Origin: Tannerellaceae bacterium
Lineage (GTDB): Bacteria; Bacteroidota; Bacteroidia; Bacteroidales; Tannerellaceae
Length of the DNA: 64,000 bases
Direction of reading: 5' to 3'
Assembly (NCBI GenBank): GCA_021203545.1
Contig: JAJQAZ010000038.1
Coordinates: forward strand, 1-64,000
Below the pieces are notes generated by a model. That model searched no databases and was not told the origin of the DNA. It saw only the letters and a list, made by a program, of their open reading frames with translations. A program made the position numbers and the translations under genes. Positions within the stretch are counted from its first letter, which is position 1. Each line of letters begins with the position of its first letter. Shown in pieces: positions 20,217 through 27,010 of the stretch.

Positions 20217-20933
20217 TTAAAATAGTTGAGGAGGTTTAAACTCTTCAATCGGTCTTTTCGCTTCTTCCACCATGTAAGGATGATGGCATGCGGGACAAGA
20301 AAGGAAATATTCGAAATAGTGGGTCTGACCGGGTTTGACTGTTCTTTTTTTAGATGGCTTTTTAATGACAGGTGTATTACATTTGGTACAAAGATCACCC
20401 TCTTTAAGAACTCTTCTGGATGCAATTGCATTTTCTGCCTTGACTTCTTCCTGCAATTTATACCCTTCATCTTCCAATAATTCTTCCTGATTGATAGCCT
20501 GTGTAGCCAAAGCATCACACCGTTCGTTTTCCGCATGTCCGTTATGGCCTTTCACCCAATGGAAATGTACTTCATGTTGTGTAAGTAATTCCAACAACCG
20601 CTCCCACAGGTCTCTATTAATCGCTTTTTCTTTCTTCGTTCTATACCAGTTATTTTGTTTCCATTTTTTAGCCCAACCCTGTTCAATCCCATTTACAACA
20701 TATTGTGAATCCGTATACACATTCACAATGGCCCTTTTGTTTAGTTTTTCAAGTCCGGTAATCACCCCCAACAACTCCATACGGTTGTTAGTAGTCTCTT
20801 TAAATCCCTGGCAAAACTCTTTCCTTGCACCTTTATAAGAAAGTATAACTCCATAGCCCCCTTTACCGGGATTAGGATCTGCTCCTCCATCCGAAAACAG
20901 GTCTACAACAGGTATTTGTTGATTTTGTTCCAT
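20217..20933 (-). CDS. rnhA: ribonuclease HI with C-terminal zinc-ribbon-like extension
   Basis: Cuts RNA in RNA-DNA hybrids. The four catalytic acidic residues sit in FSDGGADPNPGKGG, NNRMELLG, VYTDSQYVVNG and ENERCDALA. The core ends near residue 155. An extension to residue 238 carries CTKCNTPV and later CPACHHPY, two CxxC pairs that could hold one zinc. The canonical HI enzyme (about 155 residues) lacks this. Its stop lies one base from the end of the convergent receptor gene. Confidence 0.93.
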   Translation of the reverse strand: MEQNQQIPVVDLFSDGGADPNPGKGGYGVILSYKGARKEFCQGFKETTNNRMELLGVITGLEKLNKRAIVNVYTDSQYVVNGIEQGWAKKWKQNNWYRTKKEKAINRDLWERLLELLTQHEVHFHWVKGHNGHAENERCDALATQAINQEELLEDEGYKLQEEVKAENAIASRRVLKEGDLCTKCNTPVIKKPSKKRTVKPGQTHYFEYFLSCPACHHPYMVEEAKRPIEEFKPPQLF

Positions 20934-20981
20934 TGTTTATATTCGTTTTGTATGCGTTAAGAATGAATCTTCCGAATAGCC

Positions 20982-21013
20982 CAAAGGTAATTTTTTATTC
21001 CATAAGTTACAAA
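20982..21013 (-). promoter_or_regulatory. rnhA: promoter for rnhA
   Basis: Read on the minus strand: TTTG (21010-21013), a 20-base spacer, then TACCTTTG (20982-20989). This is a full match to the Bacteroidota housekeeping consensus, 48 bases before the ATG at 20933. Confidence 0.7.
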
Positions 21014-21284
21014 TCTTTTCACAGGCTGTAGCCTGATGTTACCGGGTTAATGCACCTATTCCACAGTGCTACGACACTCAAATTCTGACACTTACTACTA
21101 CCGACCACTTCGTACAGTGGGGTTCAGAAGATTTATTTGTATCTGTAACTACTGATTTATTAATATTTCCCCTCTTGAGAGGGTTTACCCCAAATGAGAT
21201 AAAATGTGACTCCCCCGGTGAAGCTTAGCGACCGGGATTGCTTTTCACCTCACAAAGCTATCATTCAAAAAATAAATCATCCGG
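21014..21284. repeat. non-coding stretch with hairpins related to the intergenic palindrome family
   Basis: No gene is seen. It holds CCCTCTTGAGAGGG (about 21173) and CCCCCGGTGAAGCTTAGCGACCGGG (about 21213-21237), where only the stem ends are described here. The second is nearly the same as the hairpin at 45709-45733. Flanking ATTTATT and AATAAAT stretches suggest a degraded long palindrome. Confidence 0.5.
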
Positions 21285-21962
21285 TTACTCCCTTATTATT
21301 TCAACAAACATATGATTAGACTCCAGACCACTAAATGTCACCCACACTTCATATTTACCCGGTAAAAATGGCATATCAACATAGTCTAACAAATTCAGGT
21401 TAGCATGTCTTGGACTATAAGTTCCCTCATTTAGTTCTTCATCGCTATATAGTTGGGCTTCTGCTATATTTGTTTCCTCTTCTTTGATAAAGTCTTCCAT
21501 ATCCGGAGGAAATTCATTAAGAACGTCCCACTCCGTTGATATTTGCTCCACTATTTGACCGGAATAAATTACCTCCTCACCCTCTTTTTTTACATATATT
21601 ATTTTTGCAGATAAATTATAATACTTATAATATCGTTTATCACTTAGTCCGGATGTTATACAAAGAGGAATAACAGGAGTACAGCTTTTTCTATCTTTAC
21701 TGATAATTGTATGAGGAATATTTATAAGTAAAGTGTTTATCTCAACCGTATCATCAGGATATCCCGGTGAGCAGACAGACATCTCATTTTCATAATAGCC
21801 TAATTTGATCTCATTAAATTCTTTAGGGAGAAACTGGATTGTTTTCATATTTTTTATTTTACCTTTATATTGATTATAACTCACTGCATTCCCATTCAAA
21901 CTGAGAATAACCCAAAACAAAAGTATATATTTACTATACAACTTATTCATATTTATATTCAT
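21285..21962 (-). CDS. exported protein, candidate immunity protein of the Hcp cassette
   Basis: A 225-residue protein with a cleavable signal peptide (KYILLFWVILSLNGNAVS, residues 11-28), or starting at the second Met (21950). The mature part is acidic and rich in beta strands, and ends in GKYEVWVTFSGLESNHMFVEIIRE. I recognise no family. It starts directly after the stop of the metallopeptidase gene and is last in the cassette. An exported partner right after an effector is the usual arrangement for immunity to a periplasm-acting type VI toxin; that role is inferred from position. Codon use is AT-rich, unlike the flanking genes. Confidence 0.6.
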   Translation of the reverse strand: MNINMNKLYSKYILLFWVILSLNGNAVSYNQYKGKIKNMKTIQFLPKEFNEIKLGYYENEMSVCSPGYPDDTVEINTLLINIPHTIISKDRKSCTPVIPLCITSGLSDKRYYKYYNLSAKIIYVKKEGEEVIYSGQIVEQISTEWDVLNEFPPDMEDFIKEEETNIAEAQLYSDEELNEGTYSPRHANLNLLDYVDMPFLPGKYEVWVTFSGLESNHMFVEIIRE

Positions 21963-22862
21963 TTATCTTTTAATGGGAAATACAGATAAATCAACTTTCT
22001 TTATTCCTGTTATACAGTTCGTACAGAAATAATCTTTGCTATTGTTATTAACATCACCATACATGACACATTTGGAATGTTTTATATCACTTGCATTATA
22101 TTGTTCAGTAGATAATTTAGCCCCAATCCCCAGATAGCAATGATTACCATTATACCCTCTTCCCGTATAAAGAGTAGGAGATGGATCAGGCAATTGATGC
22201 CTTCCATCAACTACCTGCCCTAATTGATGCCCTACTTCATGCAGAATTGTTTTTGTTTGTATACTATCGGAAACAGTACGCCCGAGATTTTTTGTACGGA
22301 GAACTATGATATTTGTATTAGGAACTGAAAAGCCAGCTTTGGCATCAAATAGATTAGCAAAGACTTTAATCGTTCCTGTTCCTATAGGAAGGGTAGTTAC
22401 GTCAACATCTATATAACTATACCAACCAGATCCGGGATTGCGCTCTACCGGGGTACACATGTTTTTTGTTATCTTTCCTTTTTGCCTATTTATATTATAT
22501 TCCCCGCCACAAAACCAATCCGAATTAGTTATATCACTATTTTCAATCCAGAGTGGTCTCGGATATGGGAGTCTTTTTTTAGTTATTCGATCAAAATTGC
22601 CATTAACTTCTTTCAATATCTTATTTTGTATACTTCCTATATTTTTAGCAAGTGCCAGTACAATACAGTATTTGGGTACTGATACAGCCTTTACTTCATT
22701 AATAAAGTCTGTCGAGGCGGAATTAATTACATTTCTATCTGTAGGTAGGATTACAGGAGATAATCCCTGAAAAACAACTCCTTGACGAAAATATTTCATA
22801 AAAGCATCAGTAGTATTAAGAGGGGAAGTTCCAGGCATAGTAGCAAACCTATAAAAAATCAT
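21963..22862 (-). CDS. zinc metallopeptidase, archaemetzincin-like; candidate type VI effector
   Basis: The 299-residue product (from 22862) has no signal peptide. It contains HEVGHQLG (H208, E209, H212), a zinc-protease motif. Further on are HC (241-242), CVM (265-267), a Met-turn-like sequence, and FCTNC (280-283). The order HExxHxxG ... HC ... CxM ... CxxC is that of archaemetzincins, but with a longer insert between G and HC, so the assignment is tentative. The N-terminal 200 residues match nothing I recognise. It overlaps the preceding adaptor-like gene by 14 bases. A T6 run in the overlap (22851-22856) would fuse the two into one protein if it were T5. It is followed by an exported candidate immunity protein. 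Confidence 0.65.
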   Translation of the reverse strand: MIFYRFATMPGTSPLNTTDAFMKYFRQGVVFQGLSPVILPTDRNVINSASTDFINEVKAVSVPKYCIVLALAKNIGSIQNKILKEVNGNFDRITKKRLPYPRPLWIENSDITNSDWFCGGEYNINRQKGKITKNMCTPVERNPGSGWYSYIDVDVTTLPIGTGTIKVFANLFDAKAGFSVPNTNIIVLRTKNLGRTVSDSIQTKTILHEVGHQLGQVVDGRHQLPDPSPTLYTGRGYNGNHCYLGIGAKLSTEQYNASDIKHSKCVMYGDVNNNSKDYFCTNCITGIKKVDLSVFPIKR

Positions 22863-23355
22863 CTTTTTTTGTTCTTATTTTAGTAGTTGCTTCTTTTGCT
22901 GTTCCGGAATTATACTGAGCTGAAATGGTAAATAGATCATTACTTGCCGGGGTTACAAATAATTTATCGGCCTCAATTATTTTTTCGCCTGTACTATCTG
23001 TTGTAAATTCTATCTCACCTTCGCTGTAACAGTAATTTGAATTACGGCTTTTCTCTGTAGCTGTATAGACTACGTTCGAAGAATCCGGATTTAATTTAAC
23101 CTTAAATTTAAACTTCCCTACTGTATTAAAGGAAACTTTACAACGAATTTTTCTTCCCAAACGATCAATGTGGGGTATATTATAAGCCGGATTTACATAT
23201 TGGCTATCGCGAGGCAAATTAACATATTGAGCAATTTCGGGAACTGTTAATTCCTGGTCTCCTTCAAGAATTGTAATGGATTGTATTTCTGGTGTTTTAA
23301 TAGCCATACTAACCTGTCCGAGTACATTGTTTTGAGGGGATGATATTTGAATCAT
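22849..23355 (-). CDS. adaptor-like protein of the Hcp cassette, function unknown
   Basis: A 168-residue, beta-rich protein without a signal peptide. It begins MIQISSPQNNVLGQVSMAIK and contains KVSFNTVGKFKFKVKLNPDSS, which reads like an Ig-like or carbohydrate-binding sandwich domain. I recognise no named family. It sits between tssD and the metallopeptidase, so it may load the effector on the Hcp tube or be the effector's N-terminal domain. It has a strong AAAGGAG ribosome site at 23364-23370, which is unusual in Bacteroidota and suggests it needs high or independent translation. Confidence 0.55.
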   Translation of the reverse strand: MIQISSPQNNVLGQVSMAIKTPEIQSITILEGDQELTVPEIAQYVNLPRDSQYVNPAYNIPHIDRLGRKIRCKVSFNTVGKFKFKVKLNPDSSNVVYTATEKSRNSNYCYSEGEIEFTTDSTGEKIIEADKLFVTPASNDLFTISAQYNSGTAKEATTKIRTKKDDFL

Positions 23356-23363
23356 ATGTTTTT

Positions 23364-23370
23364 CTCCTTT
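23364..23370 (-). promoter_or_regulatory. strong Shine-Dalgarno site of the adaptor-like gene
   Basis: AAAGGAG on the minus strand, 8 bases before the ATG at 23355. Bacteroidota genes rarely have such a full anti-16S match. Confidence 0.6.
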
Positions 23371-23375
23371 GTTAA

Positions 23376-24083
23376 TTAGATGAATTCAAGTTTAAAATTC
23401 TCTATAATTATAAAGCCGTCGGCATTTACAACTCCCCGGCAATCAACTTTTTTGACTCCTTCCTCATCTTCGTCTTGAAAGGTCAGTTCAATTTCTTTTC
23501 CTTCCACAAAGTTTTCCAACTCTACATATAGTGTAACGGGGTAGTCTGCACTCAGCTGCCGGATCTCATTGCCTTCTTCATCCATCCAGTAGGCATCTTT
23601 TATAATAATATCTTCTTCGGATTCAGAAGTATCTTCTGTAACAACCACCGGTTCCGGCTCTTTATACTCCTCCCACCAGAAACCATACGTCTGGGGAAAA
23701 CGGCGGTCTAACTTTATATCTCTGTTTATATCCAAACGCTTTGTGGTGATACGAATTTTTTATGTCATTGGCATGGCAAAGAAAGAAGACATCCCTTCCT
23801 GTACTGTATAAATATATCCTTCGTACCACTCAAGTATCCGCACAGGAGACCTCTCTTTGGTATCAAATATTTCGACTTTGCCGGATACCGGGCGTGGCTT
23901 CCTTCCTAATAGTTTCTCCAACAGGTAATCATCGCCGGTTGATTCTACTTCTAATTGGATATCGCCACCGAGCAGTCCGGTAGTAGGACGGCCACGGTAA
24001 TCTACTTCGCGGTTAAAACCATAGGTACACCTTAGTACATGATAAATTTGGCCTTCCAGGGTTAATGTGATTTCTTTTGCCAT
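23376..24083 (-). pseudogene. tssD: type VI secretion tube protein TssD (Hcp) with C-terminal extension; in-frame stop
   Basis: Hcp-type ring protein of the Bacteroidota type VI system (T6SS-iii). The N-terminal part shows the TssD pattern: ITLTLEGQIYHVLRCTYGFNR, DYRGRPTTGLLGGDIQLEVEST and GYIYTVQEGMSSFFAMPMT. A TAA follows at 23760-23762. The same frame continues with KIRITTKRLDINRD and TYGFWWEEYK, the expected end of the barrel. An acidic linker and an extra domain (DAYWMDEEGNEIRQLSADYP) then run to 23376, giving 235 residues in all. No other structural type VI genes are in the window, so this is an orphan Hcp carrying its own cargo cassette. The stop could be a sequence error or real inactivation. 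Confidence 0.75.
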
Positions 24084-24255
24084 AGGATTAGGTAAATAAT
24101 CTAAATTAAACTATGGCAACGAATATAGGGAATATATTTTACAAACCGGTCTAAAATAAAAAGAAAAAACAGAAAAAAGTCTGTCCTTATGCAATCCCGG
24201 ATCAAGTCCGGGAACAGAATTCATCTAATAGTCCCCCCTTCAGGGGGTTAGGGGG
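24084..24255. repeat. short intergenic stretch with two G/C hairpins
   Basis: CCCGGATCAAGTCCGGG near 24196 and CCCCCTTCAGGGGG near 24235 form hairpins in the gap between the M15 peptidase gene and tssD. The second resembles intergenic repeats elsewhere in the window. They may also stop transcription from the M15 gene. Confidence 0.5.
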
Positions 24256-24921
24256 TTACTCCACCAACTTATACTTTGCCTGGGCCTGGGCTTTGGTTAC
24301 GGCGTTGAAATGCCACCATTCGTAGAGGATGGTGCGGAAGCCGGCGCGGGTCATTACGTCGCGTAGCAGACGCCGGTTTTTTAATTCCTGTTGGGTTATT
24401 TTGCCGGAAGCTACCAGTTCTTCTTCTTTATTGATGTGGGCTTCCATACCAAAATAATCAAAATCGCTGCCCATGGGTAGGGCGATGCCGTTTTCATCCA
24501 CAATAGAAACATCTACCGCCATACCATAATTATGCAAACCTCCTCCATTGGCCGGATTACTTACATAATTGGTCTTATTGGTGCCCCGTACCAGATTCCA
24601 CATTTTACGCTGGACCGACATCGGACGGGTAGCATCGTATACGATAATGGAATAGTTGGGATGGATCTGTTTGAGGTATTGCTGGGCTTTCAGCAGTTTT
24701 TCTGCAGCCTCTGCCTGTAACCAGATACCGGAAATACCGTCATACACTTTTTCACCCAGAAAATTATCGGTGGTGGCATATTTCAGATCCATTTGGAGCG
24801 AATGGTCCAGTTTCTTTGCATCTACCAGCCCCTGTGCGGAAAGATAAGTATCCAGATCTCCGGTTTGTGCCTGTGCCAGAAAGGCTGTCCATAAGAAAAG
24901 AGAGATAAAAAGAAATCGCAT
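24256..24921 (-). CDS. D-alanyl-D-alanine dipeptidase, VanX/DdpX-like (M15)
   Basis: Exported zinc dipeptidase of 221 residues with a signal peptide (MRFLFISLFLWTAFLAQAQ). VanX-family ligands are in GGGLHNYGMAVDVSI (H and D) and EWWHFN (catalytic Glu and His). The substrate-binding YDATRP motif is present. It hydrolyses D-Ala-D-Ala, more likely for cell-wall turnover than for vancomycin resistance, because no vanH or vanA is nearby. murI follows upstream on the same strand. Confidence 0.92.
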   Translation of the reverse strand: MRFLFISLFLWTAFLAQAQTGDLDTYLSAQGLVDAKKLDHSLQMDLKYATTDNFLGEKVYDGISGIWLQAEAAEKLLKAQQYLKQIHPNYSIIVYDATRPMSVQRKMWNLVRGTNKTNYVSNPANGGGLHNYGMAVDVSIVDENGIALPMGSDFDYFGMEAHINKEEELVASGKITQQELKNRRLLRDVMTRAGFRTILYEWWHFNAVTKAQAQAKYKLVE

Positions 24922-24946
24922 AGTTAATTTATTTAGTTATTTTTGT

Positions 24947-25780
24947 TTATTCCATTGTTACCGTTTCGGCCTGTACCGGCCGGCTCAGGAAAAGAGTAGC
25001 CGAAGTTGTAAATTTATCGGCAGACTCGGTAGTCCAGAAACGGCAGGTACCTCCGCGGGTGATCTGCCGGCGGAGGCCCGGATGCCTGTATAAATACTCT
25101 TTCAGGCTCTCTGCGATACGTTCCCCCTGCGAAAAGATACGTACTTCCGGAGGCAGGTATTTCCGGATCTTTTCCTCCAGCAGCGGATAATGGGTACATC
25201 CCAGTACTAGCGTATCAATCAGTGGGTCTTTTGAAAGCAGTTGACTGATATGTTTCTCTACAAAATAGTCGGCTCCCGGACCACGGAACTCATCGTTCTC
25301 CACCAAAGGAACCCACATGGGGCAGGCCTCGCCTGTAACTGTAATGTGGGGAAAGTATTTCCCGATCTCTATCGTATAGGAATTGGAACGGATGGTCCCG
25401 GAGGTTCCCACAATCCCGACATGTTTGCTTTGGGTCAGATCGTCTATGATCTCAACTGTAGGGCGTATAACCCCAAGTACCCGCCGGTCCGGATCAAGTA
25501 CAGGCAGGACGCGCTGCTGTATTGTACGGAGTGCTGTTGCCGAAGCGGTATTGCACGCCAGAATAACCAGGTGGCAACCGGCATCAAACAGTTTAGACAC
25601 CGCCTGACGGGTAAATTCATACACCACATCGTACGAACGGGTTCCATAGGGTGCCCGCGCATTATCTCCCAGATAGATATAATCATACTGGGGCAGAACT
25701 TCCCTGATCTTTTCCAGAATAGTGAGTCCTCCGTAACCAGAATCAAAAATACCTACCGGACCGGGTGATTGTGAATACAT
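24947..25780 (-). CDS. murI: glutamate racemase
   Basis: Interconverts L- and D-glutamate for peptidoglycan. The Asp in FDSGYGGLTIL and the two catalytic Cys residues in ILACNTASATAL and LVLGCTHYPLL are present. The start is taken as MYSQSPGPVGIFDSG at 25780 (277 residues); a longer frame from 25819 would run through the terminator hairpin at 25803-25838. It lies downstream of the ompH genes on the same strand. Confidence 0.95.
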   Translation of the reverse strand: MYSQSPGPVGIFDSGYGGLTILEKIREVLPQYDYIYLGDNARAPYGTRSYDVVYEFTRQAVSKLFDAGCHLVILACNTASATALRTIQQRVLPVLDPDRRVLGVIRPTVEIIDDLTQSKHVGIVGTSGTIRSNSYTIEIGKYFPHITVTGEACPMWVPLVENDEFRGPGADYFVEKHISQLLSKDPLIDTLVLGCTHYPLLEEKIRKYLPPEVRIFSQGERIAESLKEYLYRHPGLRRQITRGGTCRFWTTESADKFTTSATLFLSRPVQAETVTME

Positions 25781-25802
25781 AATCCTGCTTTTATAAAATA
25801 AC

Positions 25803-25838
25803 AAAAGGATGCCTATCATAGTTGAAGGGCATCCTTTT
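25803..25838 (-). terminator. rho-independent terminator downstream of the ompH genes
   Basis: AAAAGGATGCC (25803-25813) pairs with GGCATCCTTTT (25828-25838) around a 14-base loop; a T-rich tract follows on both sides. It sits between the second ompH stop (25856) and the murI start (25780), so it probably ends the bamA-ompH transcript. Confidence 0.75.
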
Positions 25839-25855
25839 ATCTTATAATGGGGTTA

Positions 25856-26350
25856 TCAAAGACCTAATTTTCTTCTTACCAACGGGTTGGCATCTATAGC
25901 GTTGTTACCGGTATAGTAGAACATTTTGGTATCTACAACATAAGAGTATTTATTCTCTTCGGCAACGTCCTGAACTGCCTTACGCACTTTTTCCTGCAAC
26001 GGCTGGATCAGTTCTGCTGATCTTTTCTGCATTTCCTGCTGAGCAACAGGTACAAAATTCTCAATACGTTCCTGGATACTCTGAATTTCCTGCGTTCTTC
26101 TCAATTTGATATTCTCAGTCAGTGTTTCCTGATTCGCAATGAAATCTTCATATTTTTTTGTATACTCATCCTGCATACCTTTCAGTTCTTTTTCGTACTG
26201 CTCACCCAGATCAGCCATTTTCTTCTCATAGTTAGAGATTTCCGGTAATGCCATCAATATCCCTTCAAAATCCACATGAGCGATCTTCATGTCCTGTGCA
26301 AACACTACTAATGGCAACATCACCATTAATAAAATAATAAGTTTCTTCAT
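25856..26350 (-). CDS. OmpH/Skp-like periplasmic chaperone
   Basis: A 164-residue exported protein (signal MKKLIILLMVMLPLVVFAQ) of the OmpH/Skp family. The N-terminal strand MKIAHVDFEGILMALPE is followed by a long charged coiled coil (residues 45-125) and a C-terminal YSYVVDTKMFYYTG strand. Skp holds unfolded outer-membrane proteins for the BAM machine. It is the second of two adjacent paralogs downstream of bamA. Confidence 0.92.
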   Translation of the reverse strand: MKKLIILLMVMLPLVVFAQDMKIAHVDFEGILMALPEISNYEKKMADLGEQYEKELKGMQDEYTKKYEDFIANQETLTENIKLRRTQEIQSIQERIENFVPVAQQEMQKRSAELIQPLQEKVRKAVQDVAEENKYSYVVDTKMFYYTGNNAIDANPLVRRKLGL

Positions 26351-26415
26351 TTTCTATTTTCTAATTTGTTATTAATCTTATTTTGATTGCTTCGAAAGCG
26401 CACAAATTTAAGGAT

Positions 26416-26931
26416 TTATTTTGAATATCCCATCTTTGCAAGGACCTCATTACTAATATCAATAGAGGGAGAGGCAAAAATAATACTCATTGCCGATGCC
26501 CTGTCTACTACCAACTGATATCCTTTTGCTTCCGCTACCTGCTTAACCGCATTATAAATCTCGTCCTGTATAGGGCCTAAGATCGCATTCTGCCTTTTAA
26601 ACAATTCACCATCATTACCAAAATACTTACGTTTCAACTCCTGCGCTTCCTGCTCTTTGGCAATGATCGCTTCTTCCCGTTTTGATCTCATCTCGGCGGA
26701 AAGAAAGGCCAATTCACTCTGGTAGGATTTATACATGTTCTGTGCCTCCTGCTGCAATGCCTCTACCTCATTCTGCCACTGTTGCGACTGCTGAGCCAAT
26801 TGTTGGTTCGTAGACTCATAAGCAGGGATATTCTTCAGGATATACTCCATATCTATTAAAGCGTAATTCTGTGCAACTGCTGTCATCGAGCAGAAAAGCA
26901 ACACGCTAAAAAGGGTAATCATCTTTTTCAT
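26416..26931 (-). CDS. OmpH/Skp-like periplasmic chaperone
   Basis: A 171-residue paralog of the neighbouring gene, with signal peptide MKKMITLFSVLLFCSMTAVAQ. The N-terminal strand NYALIDMEYILKNIP, a Gln-rich coiled coil (residues 40-115) and YQLVVDRAS at the C-terminus fit the family. The start is set at ATG 26931; GTG 26937 two codons upstream is also possible. It lies 79 bases downstream of bamA and has its own good promoter. Confidence 0.92.
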   Translation of the reverse strand: MKKMITLFSVLLFCSMTAVAQNYALIDMEYILKNIPAYESTNQQLAQQSQQWQNEVEALQQEAQNMYKSYQSELAFLSAEMRSKREEAIIAKEQEAQELKRKYFGNDGELFKRQNAILGPIQDEIYNAVKQVAEAKGYQLVVDRASAMSIIFASPSIDISNEVLAKMGYSK

Positions 26932-26965
26932 ATTCACTCTAATTTTAGTTCCTTTCTTATGACTA

Positions 26966-26996
26966 CAAATATAGCAGAGGGTTTAGAATAAACAAC
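26966..26996 (-). promoter_or_regulatory. promoter for the ompH pair
   Basis: On the minus strand: GTTG (26993-26996), 19 bases, then TATATTTG (26966-26973). One mismatch to the Bacteroidota consensus, 34 bases before the start at 26931. Confidence 0.5.
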
Positions 26997-27010
26997 CTAA
27001 ATAAAGTTAA

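Noticed and set aside
20033-20536. 167-codon frame on the minus strand
   Set aside because: Spans the ends of the receptor gene and rnhA in another frame; the composition is random-like.
24256-24921. Vancomycin-resistance vanX
   Set aside because: The enzyme family fits, but no vanH, vanA or vanRS genes are nearby and the signal peptide indicates a periplasmic housekeeping dipeptidase.
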